DNA of 64,000 nt from Vigna angularis (taxonomy: Eukaryota > Streptophyta > Magnoliopsida > Fabales > Fabaceae). The notes beneath the pieces are model-generated. The model saw nothing but the letters and a program-made list of their open reading frames with translations. It was not told where the DNA came from and did no database searches. Both the position numbers and the translations under genes were made by a program. The DNA lies in NCBI RefSeq assembly GCF_016808095.1, contig NC_068973.1, forward strand, positions 12,706,501 through 12,770,500, given 5' to 3'. Of the stretch, positions 1-13,724 are shown piece by piece. Within the stretch, counting starts at the first letter, position 1, and every line of letters starts with the position of its first letter.

Positions 1-470
1 CAACTTGTGGGGTCCGTATCAACTCGACATGTCTTAAACTCGGGCAAACTTGGTTTAGTAGGATTTGTCTTGGTCTTGATTGGATTAGAAACAATCTAGA
101 CCGACCCAACTAGATTGATTATGGGTTGTCCTCGACTTAGATCAAGTGAACTTGCCCTTACTTGACTGAATGTCAGATGCCCTAACATGACTCAACTTGG
201 CTCAAATGACCTGAAATTGGATGACTCAACTGGACTTAGGTTAAGACCGAACATCTCAACCTAGGCTTGAGCTGACTTAGCTTGATCAAGGCTAGGGCTA
301 ACTTGACTCGATCAAGGCTCAAACTTACTTGGCTTGTGTTAGACTTAAATTGACTTGACTCAAACTTAATTCAAGTTAATTTGGCTCTCTAACTCGAATT
401 GACTTAACTTGACCTTACATGAGTCTGATCTAGTGCTATCTTACTTGGACCTGACCCATTCTAACATTTA
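1..470. repeat. degenerate short-period repeat rich in TTGACTCAA-like words
   Basis: The sequence keeps returning to words such as GACTCAACT, CTTGACTC and GATCAAGGCT, with a loose period of roughly 10-12 bases. It contains no long open frame. It stops near base 470, where ordinary AT-rich spacer begins. It may be the inner part of a satellite or of a transposon cut by the window edge. I cannot assign it to a named family. Confidence 0.4.
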
Positions 471-2300
471 ATAACTTGAAAACAATATTGTTTAATGTAA
501 ATTGAGAAAAAGTTTTGCAAATATAAAATGGAAAAAAAATTTTGGAATTTTGATTAAAAATATCATCAATCAAGATCAACTAGTAATATTTCATTATTAC
601 AAGTCAAATCCAAAAATAATAAGGTTCTTAAAATTTTGCAAAATAAAGTACACTTTAGTTATTATCAGAAGACATGTTCAATGTTTTCGTACAAATAAAA
701 CTTAGGAATTTTCAGGATTGGAAAACATAAAATTAAAGTTAGAAAATAGAAATAGAAGGCTAAGTCAAGAAATATCAAAACGAATCAATCCACAACTTCA
801 ATAACTAAACAATTCAAAATCATAATTCTCTAAAGATTCACATCCTAGTCTAACAATTAATTGATTTAGTCAATCTACTAAATCAATCATACAAAATTAA
901 ATATCAATATCATTCTATCCAATTTGTATATAGTTATCGAATCAATATTCAATAAATTCTTAATTTGAATTCTAAAATAAAAAATACAAATTGATATTAC
1001 AAAGAATAAAACTAAAATTAAAGAAGAAAATAAAAAAATCAGAACAAATCTCAATTCGTATTATTTAATCTTGATTTTATGAATTGATTCTCAAATATTT
1101 AATTTTTCAGTATTCTATAAAATATAAAAATAGGTAGAAAAAAATTAATAAACGGTCTAGAAATTCAATTAAAAATATCAAATCCCACAAAATCCATTTA
1201 TAGCAAATTTGTTTCAAACTGAAAAAAAAATCAAACGTAAACTAAAAAAGTCAGAAGTTATGCTTATCATACATAACTCCTATTAAAAATAAAATAAACA
1301 AATATACTTAAATAGTTGTTATCACACACAACTTCAATTTCTAAAATAAAGCAATCAAAGTTGTATTTGTCATAATTTAAACAAACTCATCTTAGCCATA
1401 CACGATTTCAATAGTTAACAAAAAAAAAAAGTAATGATAGTTTTAATTTACAACTTCTATGGAATGAATTTGTTCATACATTATTTGTATATAATTTGAA
1501 AATTAAAATTAAAGTGATAATTTAGAATCAGCACTTCCTGGATATGTGGTGAACATCAACCTAACTTACCCATTGTTATAATTTATACTAAATGTGCCCG
1601 ATAGTGTGTGATTATAAATTCAAGAAAACATACAAAGAAGTTCTAAAGTAAAGTTGATATTGATAGAGACACATGGAAAGGATGGGAAGTAAAATTTGTA
1701 AATATCGTGCATAAATAAATTCTAAAGGTAAAAATTATACCAACACTTCTCATAATGCGGTCTGATTGAAATTTCTTTTATTTTTCTGTTTTCGAATAAA
1801 AAATATGTTTCTTTCACCAATAATAACACACAAAACGAATCTTTCTTTCACAAGTTACACACAAAAAGAATGGTTTAAAAAATATAATTGTATTTGTTAA
1901 GCATATTATTACCCTTGTGTTTCTACTTCAATGCTCAAATCCAACAATTCGGTTTGCTTGAAGAAACAAATTGACCGTGTATTTATTATCATCCTTTTCT
2001 TACAAAAAAAAAAAACTTTTATTTTTATTTGTTGATCCTTTTCAAACTTCAAGAGACCACTTATATCCTTATTTTATTCATGTAAAAATTTATTAATTAT
2101 GCATATATTTGTGATATGTAAAAAAAAAACATATTCTGTTTGGTTTGGACCTAAAAAGACGAAAGGAAGAAAGAAAGAAGAGAAAAAGAAGAAGGGAGTA
2201 AGCAGTAGCAGATTCCATTCTGAACTTTTACTTAAGTGCAGCAATGAAATCAGAAGTCACTGTCAAATTCCTAATTCTAACTAAACCAAACAAAATTCCA
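471..2300. other. AT-rich spacer, no gene seen
   Basis: Strongly AT-rich DNA with poly-A and poly-T runs. Short open frames here have no recognisable motifs. The last few hundred bases are the probable promoter and leader of the LRR gene downstream, but I see no single TATA box I would commit to. Confidence 0.6.
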
Positions 2301-2402
2301 AAGACGATATTCTCAAAGCTGCATTGAATCGATTCCAAATTATCCAAACTCATAACAAATTCCCAATTCCCAATTCCCAAACCCCAAACTCATTCTCACG
2401 CC

Positions 2403-5287
2403 ATGGATCCCAACCCTCGAACCTTTCCCATCCTCTCCTACGTCATGTCGCGCCTCCCTTCTCTCACTCCCAGGCCACCCGCCGCCGTCAATTCCGACTC
2501 CGACCACTTCGACCTCGAGCAGCCGCGGGCCCCGGAGATCGTGGGCCAAATGCCGCACCTCGCCGACCCAGACCTCATGGCCTCCATGGGCCGGGCCGTA
2601 TCTCAGGTGGCCCAGGCCCGAACGGTCCTGAACCTGATCGGGGAGCGGCCCACGCACGAGGAAGTCGACAGCGCCAGGGCCAGGCTGGCGGAGATCGAGG
2701 CCCAGCTGTCCCACGAACTGGAGGAGATCGTGCTCCAGGCCCGGCCCGCGGAGATGGAGATTCACGGGTGGCGGGCCCACCAGGCCGAGAAGGAGAGGGA
2801 GTGCCGGGAGCGGGCGGAGACGGAGAAGCGAATCTGGAAGTCGGTGCTGCAGTTGGACGAGATGCACGAGGCGTACGAGAAGCTTCTGAAGGACGCGGAG
2901 AAGCGGTTGGTGAAAATGTACGAGTCGAAGGAAGATGGTGATGGCGATGTTGTTGGCGACGAAGTGAATGAAGAGGTTGTGGGAATTCTGCAAGAGGCCT
3001 ATGGCAAGGGAATGGAACGCGTCAATCTTTCTGCACGCCAATTGAAGCTCTTGCCCGAAGCATTTGGTCGAATTCCTGGCTTGCTCGTCTTTGATCTTTC
3101 TGCCAATCAACTCTCGGTTACTACTACTTCAACTTTTCTTATCTTTAGTGCCTTTTCTTTGTTTTGAACCGTTTTCAAACACGCTAATAATAGTCTCACC
3201 CTTCTATTTTTTGTCATAGAACATGATAAATCAATTAGAATATTTTTAGATAAATTTATCTATCAGGCCCTGTGAGAAGAAAATAAAAATGTAAAATTAT
3301 TTTAGTTTCTTTTTAAATGGAGAAACCCAATGCATTTTATCTTCTTCTTTTTTTCTCATGCAAATGTTTGTGGATAAGTTTATTCCTGATCCTAGTCTTT
3401 TTCGTTTAAGCTGGTAGGTGACATGTGTTGTTAAGGAATTCAAGTTGGTTTGGAAAAAAGTCGTACATAGGGTCAAAATGAATAAAATGAACAATAAGTG
3501 TAAGCACCCATAAACCTATTGAAAGCAGATTTTCAATGTGATGTCTTCGTCTTTTATGAGTTTGTTAGTTTATCGGTGTAGAAGTTTTCCAAAGTCTCCC
3601 TCGGAAAACCTAACATGTCTTTGTACAAAAGTTGAGTAATAAGCTTGTTCATCTCTCAAGATGTTCTAGAGATCTAGATCTACTTGCTATAAAAATTTAT
3701 AGTTAATGTTATCTCTTATTTTGAAAATGAGTGTGTATGTTTCGTGGTTTACCATTGATATGCTTAAAATCGTGCCACGATACTGGTTTGGTTTGTCTCA
3801 ATAATTTAGAACCTTAATAGAAAATAAGAAGTTTAAATAAGCTGAATACTTCAATTTTTATAAAAGCTCTTTTTAACTTTTTCAAAAGTTAATTTTAACG
3901 TTTGAATAAGTTATTTTAACTTGTTATTAGAAAAACTTTATTTATTTTTATGTTTTTAATTTTTTCTTCTATAAGCACTTATTTAGAAGTTTGTCGAAAC
4001 GAGTTTTTTTACTGCTTCGCATACATACTAATAAATATTCTGTGCATCAATAGGCTATTCCTGATTCAATAGCTGGATTGCAAAACCTTGAAGAGCTTAA
4101 TCTGTCTTCAAATCTTTTGGAGTCTCTGCCGGATTCAATTGGGTTATTACAAAAGTTGAAATTGCTCAATGTCTCTGGAAACAAGCTGACTGCTCTTCCT
4201 GATACCATCTGTCACTGCAGGTAAGTTAGAAATTCATTAGAGTAACACTATGTTATGGTCACCAATTTTTCTGTGCCTCGTGGTTTGGTATCTATGCAAA
4301 CTTTAGAGCTGCGTATGCTTACTTTTTAAGCCATACCAGACCACCAGTCTGACAAGAATAGTGAAATAGGACCAGTTATGATCAAAATCTGTTTTTTTTT
4401 TTTTTTTAATTCAAATTTGTTGGAGTGCCTTATATCAAGGTTATATGGATTTTGACGTTTTGTTTCTGCGTCTTTCACCGTTTTAAATTCTACGTTCAAA
4501 CGCTGTAAAGTATCTCCCTATGTTCTTGTTTATGCGAATGTCATCTCGTTTTTCAAGACCCGTAAAAGAAATCATACTGGAGTCATTGAGGAATTTGTTT
4601 AAACTATAAAAAATGTGATTGATTGATCTCCTATTATATTGAATGATCAGGTCATTGGTTGAGCTGGATGTAAGCTTTAACAATCTATCATATTTGCCAA
4701 CAAACATTGGATATGAATTACCGAACTTGCAGAAACTCATGATTCAGTTGAACAAGATTCGATCTCTTCCCTCATCTATCTGTGAGTTGAAGTCCTTGCG
4801 CTATTTAGATGCTCATTTTAATGAGCTGCATGGGCTTCCCATTGCAATCGGGAGACTGACTAATCTTGAGGTTCTCAACCTGAGCAGTAACTTTAGTGAC
4901 CTCAAAGAACTACCAGAGACATTTGGTGATTTGACTAACCTCAGGGAATTGGATCTCAGCAATAATCAGATCCATGCACTTCCTGATACATTTGGGCGCC
5001 TTGATAATTTGACCAAGCTAAACTTGGAGCAGAATCCTCTTGAATTGCCACCAATGGAGATTGTAAATCAAGGGGTTGAAGCCGTAAAGAGCTTTATGGC
5101 CAAGAGGTGGCTTGATATATTGTTGGAGGAGGAGAGGAAAAACAGCCAAGAAATGCAAGAACAAGAACAGGGTGGTTGGTTAACACGAAGCACCTCCTGG
5201 TTGAAGAATGTTTCTGGAAATGTAATTGGGTATATTGGAACTGGCGTTGGAACTCCCAGAGATGCATATCTTGATCAGCAGCTATGA
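2403..5287 (+). CDS. PIRL: plant intracellular Ras-group-related LRR protein (PIRL1/3/9-like), 3 exons
   Basis: Exons are 2403-3116, 4054-4220 and 4651-5287, with GT-AG junctions that keep frame, giving 505 aa. The start is the first in-frame ATG, in CCATGG context. Residues about 85-180 form a charged, probably coiled-coil segment. From about residue 205 there are ten 23-residue leucine-rich repeats of the Ras-binding SHOC2/RSU1 type (LxxLxLSxNxLxxLPxxI). They are followed by the helix [13 protein letters not shown], which matches the C-terminal GVYW motif that defines PIRLs. There is no signal peptide or membrane span, so the protein should be intracellular. In Arabidopsis, PIRL1 and PIRL9 are redundantly required for pollen development. 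Exon 1 is GC-rich, unlike its surroundings, which produces long spurious frames on the opposite strand. The family call is firm; the exact subgroup is not. Confidence 0.93.
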
Positions 5288-6673
5288 GGTGAAGATCCAA
5301 CACATTGTAACTTTCTTACTTGTATTCTGGAGAAATAATGTAACATACTATGTGCTGCTAAGCAACACTTCCCTGCTACTCCTTCCTTTTGTTCCATGCC
5401 CCACCAAAAAAAGCGTGGGTTGCTTTGCTTACAGGTATTTTTGTTTTGCTGAGGCAAATAACTGGATGAGAAATGCCAGTGGTTAATTTTCTTTCCCAAA
5501 CATTTTTATATTAGGTAAAATCCATGTAAATTTAACATAACATGTGACTCCCATTGGGGAATTCAGTTTTTTTTTTCTTTTCATTTTTTACTAATGAGAT
5601 TAATTTCATCTTATTGAAGTCGTCCTTTGAAACATATTTTTGATTTTTTTTTCTTTTCTAAAGAAAATTATGTTTAGAAGCTCCATTGATTTTAATTTCA
5701 GCTTCGAAACATGTGTTTAATATTTTTTGAATTCTTTACAAATTGTCGTTTTTTTAATATTTATTTTCATTTTTTAAAAATTGTGTTTTCAATTACATTT
5801 TTTTAAATAATGTCTTTTTAATAGTTTTTTGTTTAAAAATGATTTATTGTATTTATTTTAAATTAATATTTGTATTTAATTTATAAATAAATATGATATA
5901 TTTTTCCAAATACGGTTCATTAATTAAATTAATTATGTTAATTCAATTAAATTTAAGAAGTAAAAAATAACAAAAAATCACTAATTTGAATAAAAGAAAT
6001 TAAAGATGCAAATAATTTAAATGAAAAAATTGAAAATAAAATATTGTTTATAATTATCTTAATCTGATCTTATTTCCAAAAAATAAAACATTTTTTTTTA
6101 TATTGAACTGGTTCATCCACCCATTTCTATATAAATGATTTTTATCTGTTGCTCCCATGTCATGAAAATGACATACTGCTCCAGTTAAGATCCTTAACTA
6201 ACAGTTGCATTAGTTGAACCAAATATTTGAATTTGATTAACCTTGATTTTTGTTCGTCATACACAAACATATAGACAATCAACTCGAATATTTTAGATAA
6301 AAACTACATACACACATTTAAGCCAAACTTAGTAATGTATGCCAAAATAAAAATTATATACATTACATTAAATACAGAGGCAATGTGCAACCCCTGTAGG
6401 TATTCTTTGGATCATTCGTATCAAGCAAAAGTACAAATGAGTTTGTTTTTAGTTAAAATACAAGGTGATGGAGTACAACCCAACCATAATATCTTCACAA
6501 ATCCTGCACTGGAAAGATTCATGCTACCAAGGATAAAGTTTTCTTTAGTTAAAATAGAAATACAAACGAGTTTCACCCTCACATGAACCAAAAATAAAAT
6601 AACAAGCTTATTTTATCTATGAAATTTCTTTCTAGTTTTTATCAGCCTATTTTATAGTTGTCACATTGAGGAA
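5288..6673. other. 3' UTR of the LRR gene, then AT-rich spacer
   Basis: The first 200-300 bases are the likely 3' untranslated region. The rest is AT-rich with long T runs and no recognisable coding sequence. It ends against the 3' end of the minus-strand glycosyltransferase, so the two genes are convergent. Confidence 0.5.
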
Positions 6674-8532
6674 CTAGCCCTCCTTTGAAGCTGAATGACC
6701 TTGAACACACAAAACATCTTTTATAAGTGCATTGAGGTTCATATTGGAGGATCCACCTTCAGCGACTGCTTGGTCACATATACCCTTAAGTTCAAGGACC
6801 CTCTCTCGAAGTTCTTTACCCTTTTCAACATCCATAAACTCTCCAATCACTTCCAATATTTCTTTTTCTGATATCAATTCTTCACTGCCCAGCACTGATC
6901 TTTTCAACTCCCACCCATTCTTCCACACTTCCAAAATTTGTCTACTGTTTGGAACTTGGTCCAAGAAAAGAGGGAATGTCAGCATTGGAATACCAGCAAA
7001 AACAGCTTCCAGAGTGGAATTCCACCCACAATGGGTTCAAAATCCACCTACAGAAGGATGTGACAAAACCTTCAATTGGTCACACCAAGGCACCACTGAA
7101 CCCCTATCCCCACATTTCTCTTTTAGCCAGGAAACTTCTCCACGAACCACCCACAAATAACGAACACCACTAGTTTCTAAAGCAGAAACAATCTCATTCA
7201 TTTGGGCACAGGACACAGAGAGGAAACTACCCAGAGAAATGTATAATACTGACATAGCTGGCTGAGAGTCTAACCAATTTAAGTAGTCAAACTTGTAATC
7301 ACTGTAGGAAACTGAATGACTTGCTTCAGGTTTGAAGTAAGGGAAGGCAATGGGATAAATTGGAAAGTGGAACATGCCTCTCAAAGAACCAATCGCCTCA
7401 GCTTCCAACCCTTGAACACTATTAACTATAAGACAGTCTGCTTTGGACACTACTGAAATGCATTCCAACTCAAGTTGCAAAAACCTCAAGTCATTCTCCC
7501 GAAGCACCGTTCCAAGATCAGCCAATTGTGCCGGAGAAATTCCTGGTATATGCTCTTCACGATCATCTACGTCATTGAAGACCACACAATTCAAACACCA
7601 AAGAATTATAGTGTGTATAAGTGAAATTTGTTTAATTTATCTTCAGTAATTATAGAAAAAAAAATTAAAACTTGTATTAAACATGAAAACCTGGAATCCC
7701 CAAATTCACTGTTCCAGAAATCTTCTTTTTATCTTGAAACAAAAACAACACTTACAAGTACCTGATTTACCTTCAGAATTGAGTTATTAGAATCATGGAA
7801 AAATTCTACTATTTTGTTTTGAAGATTATAGTGTGCAAATTTCAAAACGACCATTAATATAAACAGCAACTGAGTTAAGCATTTATGATGGGTCGTTGGG
7901 AATTTCACCGAGGAGATAAACAGCAGACGAGGCATCTCTTCAACCTCTACCTAAGGAATTTAAACCATTTATAAACTAAAAAAATAAACTTACGAAGTTA
8001 CGAATTGAATTTCCATCGATTTCTTATAAATTTTACCTAAAAGATCAGCCTTCAAGGCTCCGTTACGAACCAAATTTTGTAGGTGATCTAAGCTGAGGAA
8101 AAAGGAAGCCGACATGGTCCATAGCAGCGCGACCGGAATATCCATGAGGCGTGCGAGGGCGACTGGGAATTGCAGCTCGACGTCGGCGAGGAGGGCAGTG
8201 ACGTCGGGGTGAAGGCGGTGGAGGAGGCGGCAGAAGGGAGGTTGGAGGTTGGTGACGGCAGCTTGGAAGAAAGCAGTGATGTCGGAGGCAATCTGAGATT
8301 GGAGAGGGATAACGTTGGGGATGGTGGCGAAGCGAATGTTGGTGTGCTTTTGGTGGGAGGCGATTAAGCCAAGCCACTCTTGTGTGACGACAATGGTGAT
8401 GAGAATGGAAGTTTGAAGTGAAGCAAGCTGGTTGCAGAGGTTGATCATGGAGTTTACGTGTCCTTGGCTAGGGTAAGGCATGGCCACCACGTGTCCTGTT
8501 AATCCAAGATTCTCTGCAACTGCAAATTCCAT
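6674..8532 (-). pseudogene. UDP-glycosyltransferase, UGT87A type, with nonsense codon in the PSPG box
   Basis: Exon 1 is complement 8037-8532 and exon 2 is complement 6674-7566. The donor is G|GTAAAA, the acceptor GTAG|AT, and the summed length of 1389 bases is divisible by three. Family-1 glycosyltransferases move sugar from a UDP-sugar to small acceptors in the cytosol. Seen here are the N-terminal HVVAMPYPSQGHVNSM acceptor-side motif with its catalytic-type His, the SVLYISLGSFLSVS strand, and the donor-binding box starting WCDQLKVLSHPSVGGF and continuing THCGWNST. Between these two halves the expected Trp codon TGG is TGA (7037-7039), giving a 341-residue product that lacks the last 120 residues and most of the donor site. 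Downstream sequence stays in frame to its own stop. The break is therefore one point change in an otherwise intact gene. It could be a recent pseudogene, an allele, or a sequencing error. Confidence 0.85.
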
Positions 8533-9133
8533 CTCTCACACGCAGATTCTATGGTTGAAGCAAAGGTTGGATTCAATGTTTGCTTCTTCTATTCTACTAT
8601 CTTTCACTTCTCATCGGTCAACCTCTTCTTTCTCTATCCTTCATTTTCACCCTCTTCAATCACCTCTACCATACTAAAATTTTCATACAAAGTTTTGAAA
8701 TTTTTTTACAAACTTCCATTTCATATATTGTCAATATATTTTGGGCACTTTATAAATAAAAATATTATTAAAACATAAGTTGAAAAATAATTAAAGATAA
8801 AATATAATTGGATTATTTTTTATATTTTAGATTTGATTTTTTTATTATAGTAGTCTTGAAAATTTTAATATGATTATATTGAATCAGACCTTAATTTATT
8901 TTTTATAGTTAAAATTTTAATAATCATTGATAATTAATATTAGAAACCAATTTAAATTCTAATTTACAATTTAATTATATTTTTTAAATTATAATAAAAA
9001 ATATTTTAGATTTAATTTATAAATTAGTATTTAAATTAATTATATAAATAATTTTTTTTATTATTTAATGATTTTAATAGAAAATATAGTTAACATTTTT
9101 ATATAGCTTCTATAATTTATTTATGGTTATGGT
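8533..9133. other. promoter side of the glycosyltransferase, then AT-rich spacer
   Basis: This is upstream sequence for the minus-strand gene. It becomes extremely AT-rich beyond 8690. No clear promoter element was fixed by eye. Confidence 0.4.
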
Positions 9134-11612
9134 TGTAAAGACCTAGAAAATAAGATTTTAGAAATGGTAGTGGATTAAAAATAGTGAAACTTGGTTATTT
9201 TAATTTTAAAAGGTTTTAATATAAATAGATTTGTTATAAATAAGTTTTATTATTTTAAAACACAATTTCTTTAGAAACTACTTTTCTAGATTTTTCTTAC
9301 TTGTTTTTAGGAGTTTCTCTTTTCTATTCATCTGATTGAAGAATTGAGACCATAGGATGGATCCTGGCGGCGAGTTCTATAATTCAAACCAATCAGTTTC
9401 TTCATTTGAGTAAGTTAAGTTTTAACCATTTTTTTCTGGTTCTTTCTTTCTTCTAATGCATGTGGGTCCTGCTTATTTTGCATGTAGTGGCCGAGTCTTC
9501 TATAAGACTCTATGTTGATCAGTGGTCCTAATGGTATATCCTAAACATGTTTCTGTTGTCTGTATGTAAAAATAGAACTCATTGAGTTGTGAAAGTGGAA
9601 TACAGTTCTCTAGAGCGGTGTGGTCTTCAAAAAGGTAAGGAAAGCTAATATTTGCTTTAATTTCGTGTTAGGAGGTATGAATTTAAGATTACTAGGTTAT
9701 GAGTTTGATGTTTGATTGATTATGTATAATTGGAGATGGTTGTTAAGTAATAATTGTGTTTTGATGAGTGGTTTAGCTAATTGATGATTGATGTTGAGCA
9801 TGATTGTGTGTTTGTACATGGTTGATCAACTTGGTACTATCTTGTACTTTGAATGCTATTATTTTTGGAGTCGTAAAAGATACAAACCTGTTTTAGAATT
9901 TATAGTAGTAAAAAGGGAATGTTGTTGAGTTGTTTTTAGTTTAGATTGGAGTTTTGGTATGTGAGTTTCTAGAGGAGTGACTTTTGAGTTAGAATTGATG
10001 TTTGAGAGCTGTCTTTTGATCAATTGAAACTTGTCTAGGGTCTTAATTGACTAAAAATATGATGTTGAGTTGGAGAAGTAGCTTTTGGGTAGAATTTATA
10101 GGTTGTTTTGTGTTAAATATGGGGTTTTGACAAGTGAGATTTTGAGTTACCAGTGGGATGGGGAAACTTGAAGTTCAAGGTTAGTTTTTAAGCCATTTAC
10201 TTGCGTGGAGGTTAAGATTACCAAAGTTTGATGAGGAATAAGTGGAAATGAATCATGAGCTATGTAATAGTATTTTAGTTTAAGGAAATCATAAATTCTT
10301 GTATAAATGATACTATTAGGGCTTAGTCATAGACAATTGTTTGAGTTCAATTTTAGGTCTGAAATGGAAAATGGATGTTGTAGATGCATACAAAGGTGTG
10401 CGAGTTAGAACATTTGAGATAGAGGGGGCTTTTTCTACAAAAATGTTGTGCTGCAGAATTTAGCAGACTAGTTGGGCGAGCTGGGAGTCTCTGGGCAAGT
10501 AAATAAGGGAGAAAAACAGTGAATTATAGAGGTTGGGTGAGCAGTTTCACTGAGCCTGCAAAAATCTCTATTTTTGCTCTCGTTGGGCGAGCAAGGTGGC
10601 GTTGAGCTTCTTTACGTTGAGTGCCAGTGGTGCAAATGTGACTCTTTTGTTTTATTATTTTCTTTGAATTGTGAGTGGAAGTGTGTGTGCTCTTTGGGGT
10701 TGGGTGTGAACTAAAGTATGGTTTTTTTCAAAAAGAGTTTCTAAGGTGAAATTATTGGTGAATATGTTTTTAGTAGTGTATGTATTATTATAAGAACTCG
10801 TTCTTGTGGATTATCCTGACACTCTAATAATCATCAAGTCTCAAGTAGAGAGAGAGGTGAGTTATGTTGTGAGCAATAGTAGGAGGTCCTAGTCTGAGGG
10901 TCGTACCATTGACAAATGGTGTTGTTTAACGAACTAACCTCATGTGGTAGTTTTGAGTGGGTCAACTATTCCATCACACAAGTGCAGAATCCTTCATAGT
11001 TCGACAATAATACATGTATCTAGATGTTGAGTCTAGATGTCTAATATGTTTTGGATATTAGCTTACCCTTACTATTTTTGTCTATTAGTGTGTTTGTCTT
11101 CTCTTTTGCAATGATCACCTTAATGGTGTGAGCTTAGGAGAATGTTAGGGATGAACATATGCTAGTGAACAGTGAAACTAAAGTGTAAAATAAAAAGTAT
11201 AATTTCCTCTATTCTCTTTTATATATATATATATATTTGAAATGTTATAAAGGTATTGGTTTATTTGAAATTATTATTATGATAATTAATGATAGTATTC
11301 CCAATAATGAATAGAATAATATTAATAATATACTGAGAAGTTGTTATAAGTTATCACATTTGGAGTAAAATTTAAAATATGTTTTGGGAGGAATTAGAAT
11401 TTGAAAATGAATAGTTCGAATATAAATTAGTTTTAATATGGCGAAGTTTAAAAGATTAAAAGTAAGAAGATAAAGTGAAGTAGAAACATCATACAAGATT
11501 CTATAAAGAAGAGGTTGGTATTTCCAAACAATTAAATTGAAGAACAATTATCACTAGGCCGGTTTAAGATGTAAAACGGTAAAGTCCTTAACTTAGATCT
11601 CGGAGGTTTCCA
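9134..11612 (+). repeat. solo-LTR-like repeat with GTTGGGCGAGC words
   Basis: The block opens with TGTAAAGACCTAGAAAATAA and closes near GATCTCGGAGGTTTCCA, the sort of ends seen on long legume gypsy LTRs. Inside, words of the GTTGGGCGAGC/GTTGAGC type recur around 10470-10620. A GC-richer stretch at 10850-11130 is unlike the surrounding spacer. No protein-coding domain is present. No target-site duplication was found at these edges, so the boundaries are provisional. Confidence 0.35.
11219..11236. repeat. TA microsatellite
   Basis: A perfect run of alternating T and A inside the LTR-like block. Confidence 0.9.
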
Positions 11613-11614
11613 AA

Positions 11615-11668
11615 ATAATAATAATAATAATAATATATTATTATTATTATTATTATTGTTATTATTAT
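11615..11668. repeat. back-to-back AAT and ATT microsatellite (palindromic)
   Basis: About eight AAT units run directly into about nine ATT units, so the whole tract can fold on itself. It lies at the right edge of the LTR-like block. Confidence 0.85.
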
Positions 11669-13724
11669 ACTTTCATTAAATTACTTGTAAAATTATGTTT
11701 AAGAATAAAATTTAATTAAAATATTATAAATAATTATTAATTTAATTAATACAAAAAGTAATATTTAATAAATTAACAACTTTTTTTCAAGAAATCATAA
11801 TTTTGTTTAGAAAAAAAGATTTGCTAGATATTTCCATTATCTTACTGATGAATTCTAATTTCTATCTTTTTCTTTTCACTCTCATATCTGGATTATAGTA
11901 TTTGGCCCTTTTCTTTTCTTTTCTTTGTTAAACATTATTTTAGCAATTTAGTTTGACTTGTGATGGCAACAGGATTGGTTGAGGATGAGTTTCTCTATCC
12001 CATACTTATCTCCAAGCAAAAATTCATTTTCGTCTCATTCTCAAATTTAGCATGTATCATATTTTTGTTTCACAGCCTCATGGATAACAGGTATACTCAT
12101 ACACATGTCTTGTATTGCTTTCTTACTGTTTCAATTAATATCAAATAATTAATTTTTATAAAAAAACTATAGAAAAAAACATATTATTATCAAATATTAA
12201 ATATTAAAAAAAAGATGTTCTCACTAAAATTTGACGAGTTTGATCTAAGGTGGTTGACATGATTATTGACGAGAGTATCTTAGCTTTCAGTTACCCAAAA
12301 AGAGAGAAAGTCTACCTACAATGACTCTAATACTTAAGTTAGTAGAAAAATATATATTATAATTATGTAAATTTGGGTCTAGTAGGTACAAGAGATATTG
12401 TCGTTTCTTCAATAACAAATATTTAAAAATAAATTATGATTATATATATTTCAAATTAGATACCAAATAAAATTTGACGAGAAACAAAACATTTATTAAA
12501 TTTACAAACGGTAACGAAACAAAGTTGATAAAATTTAAAAATATTTAAAAAAAATTATAAATGGAAAATAAATATTCAAATTAAAAATATATTAAATGTC
12601 TCTTTACAATTCTTTAATGAAATCTTTTTTCTATACACTAATAAAAATTATAATAAACCACTTGAACAAAATCACACAAAGAACAAAGATTAAACTAATA
12701 TAAAATAAAATTTAGCATATATTTTTCATAATTTGAACTTCAACATACGTTGGATGATGATAAACACGATTTATGAAAATTACATTAAATTATTATATTA
12801 TAAGAGATGAATTTATTTTTCAATTGTAATGATGAAATTACACTTATGATAATGAGTTAAAAAATAAAAATAATTATATAAAAAATGTCAAAACAATATT
12901 CTAAATGATAAAAGTATACAACAAATGAAACTATTAAACAAAAGTAAAAATGATCAGATGTATGTCTTAGGTATTACTCATACTCATACCTGTATCCAAC
13001 CAATACAAGGATTTCCCATCAAAATGGGAACAAGTAATAACTCAACTTATATACTCTAATACTGAAGCTTATTACACTTCCTTAACATCTTTGTTTCTTT
13101 TATCTTTCCATTTTAACTTAGATTTTTTTAAATTTTAGGATGTTTTAGGAGTTCCAACACTACCCAATGCAATTCATTCACACTCGATGTGCTTTTGAAC
13201 ATTGTTCTCTTTGTTGGTATCACCCGACGCCATTTATTAACATCCAACCCAGCAAAAAAGGGTGACTCCTTATTTCGTTGGCGCGGGCACACCCAAAGTT
13301 GTGCCCACTCGAGTTTTTCTTGGTTCCATGTAAGTGATACTTTATACTCTTGGTTTAGTTTTAAATTATTGCAATTTTAAGCTTAGTTCACTATTTTCAT
13401 GGCTTTTGAAGTGTTATTTCAACTCAGTCCTTTGCTTCTTAAATTTGCATAATAATGTGTTTTGAAGTTTCAATTATTCTACTATTTGATGACACTAGTT
13501 CTGATTTGAGAAGCCTTAGTTGATGCTTATTTTGTTTTTCAACTTATATATTAGAATATTTTTCACTTATATATGTTATTTAGTAATCTTGAGCATTATT
13601 CCATTGATCTTACAAGCACCAATCAACATTTGATGTTTAGTCATTTCTTCATTTAACTTTTGTTTTATCTCTTAGTTAAGAATACATTTTATTTAGCTTG
13701 GGCTACAATTTTAGATTCAGTTTT
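11669..13724. other. AT-rich spacer, no gene seen
   Basis: Mostly A/T tracts. A short GC-richer island at 13140-13330 has an open frame but no motif I recognise. Confidence 0.5.

Noticed and set aside
2340..3110. 256-codon open frame opposite exon 1 of the LRR gene
   Set aside because: It is a by-product of GC-rich codon use in exon 1. Its product has no domain, while the forward strand is a clear PIRL.
7729..7935. Extra coding exon inside the glycosyltransferase intron
   Set aside because: The frame shows no UGT similarity, and joining the flanking exons directly gives a normal, in-phase UGT87A protein.
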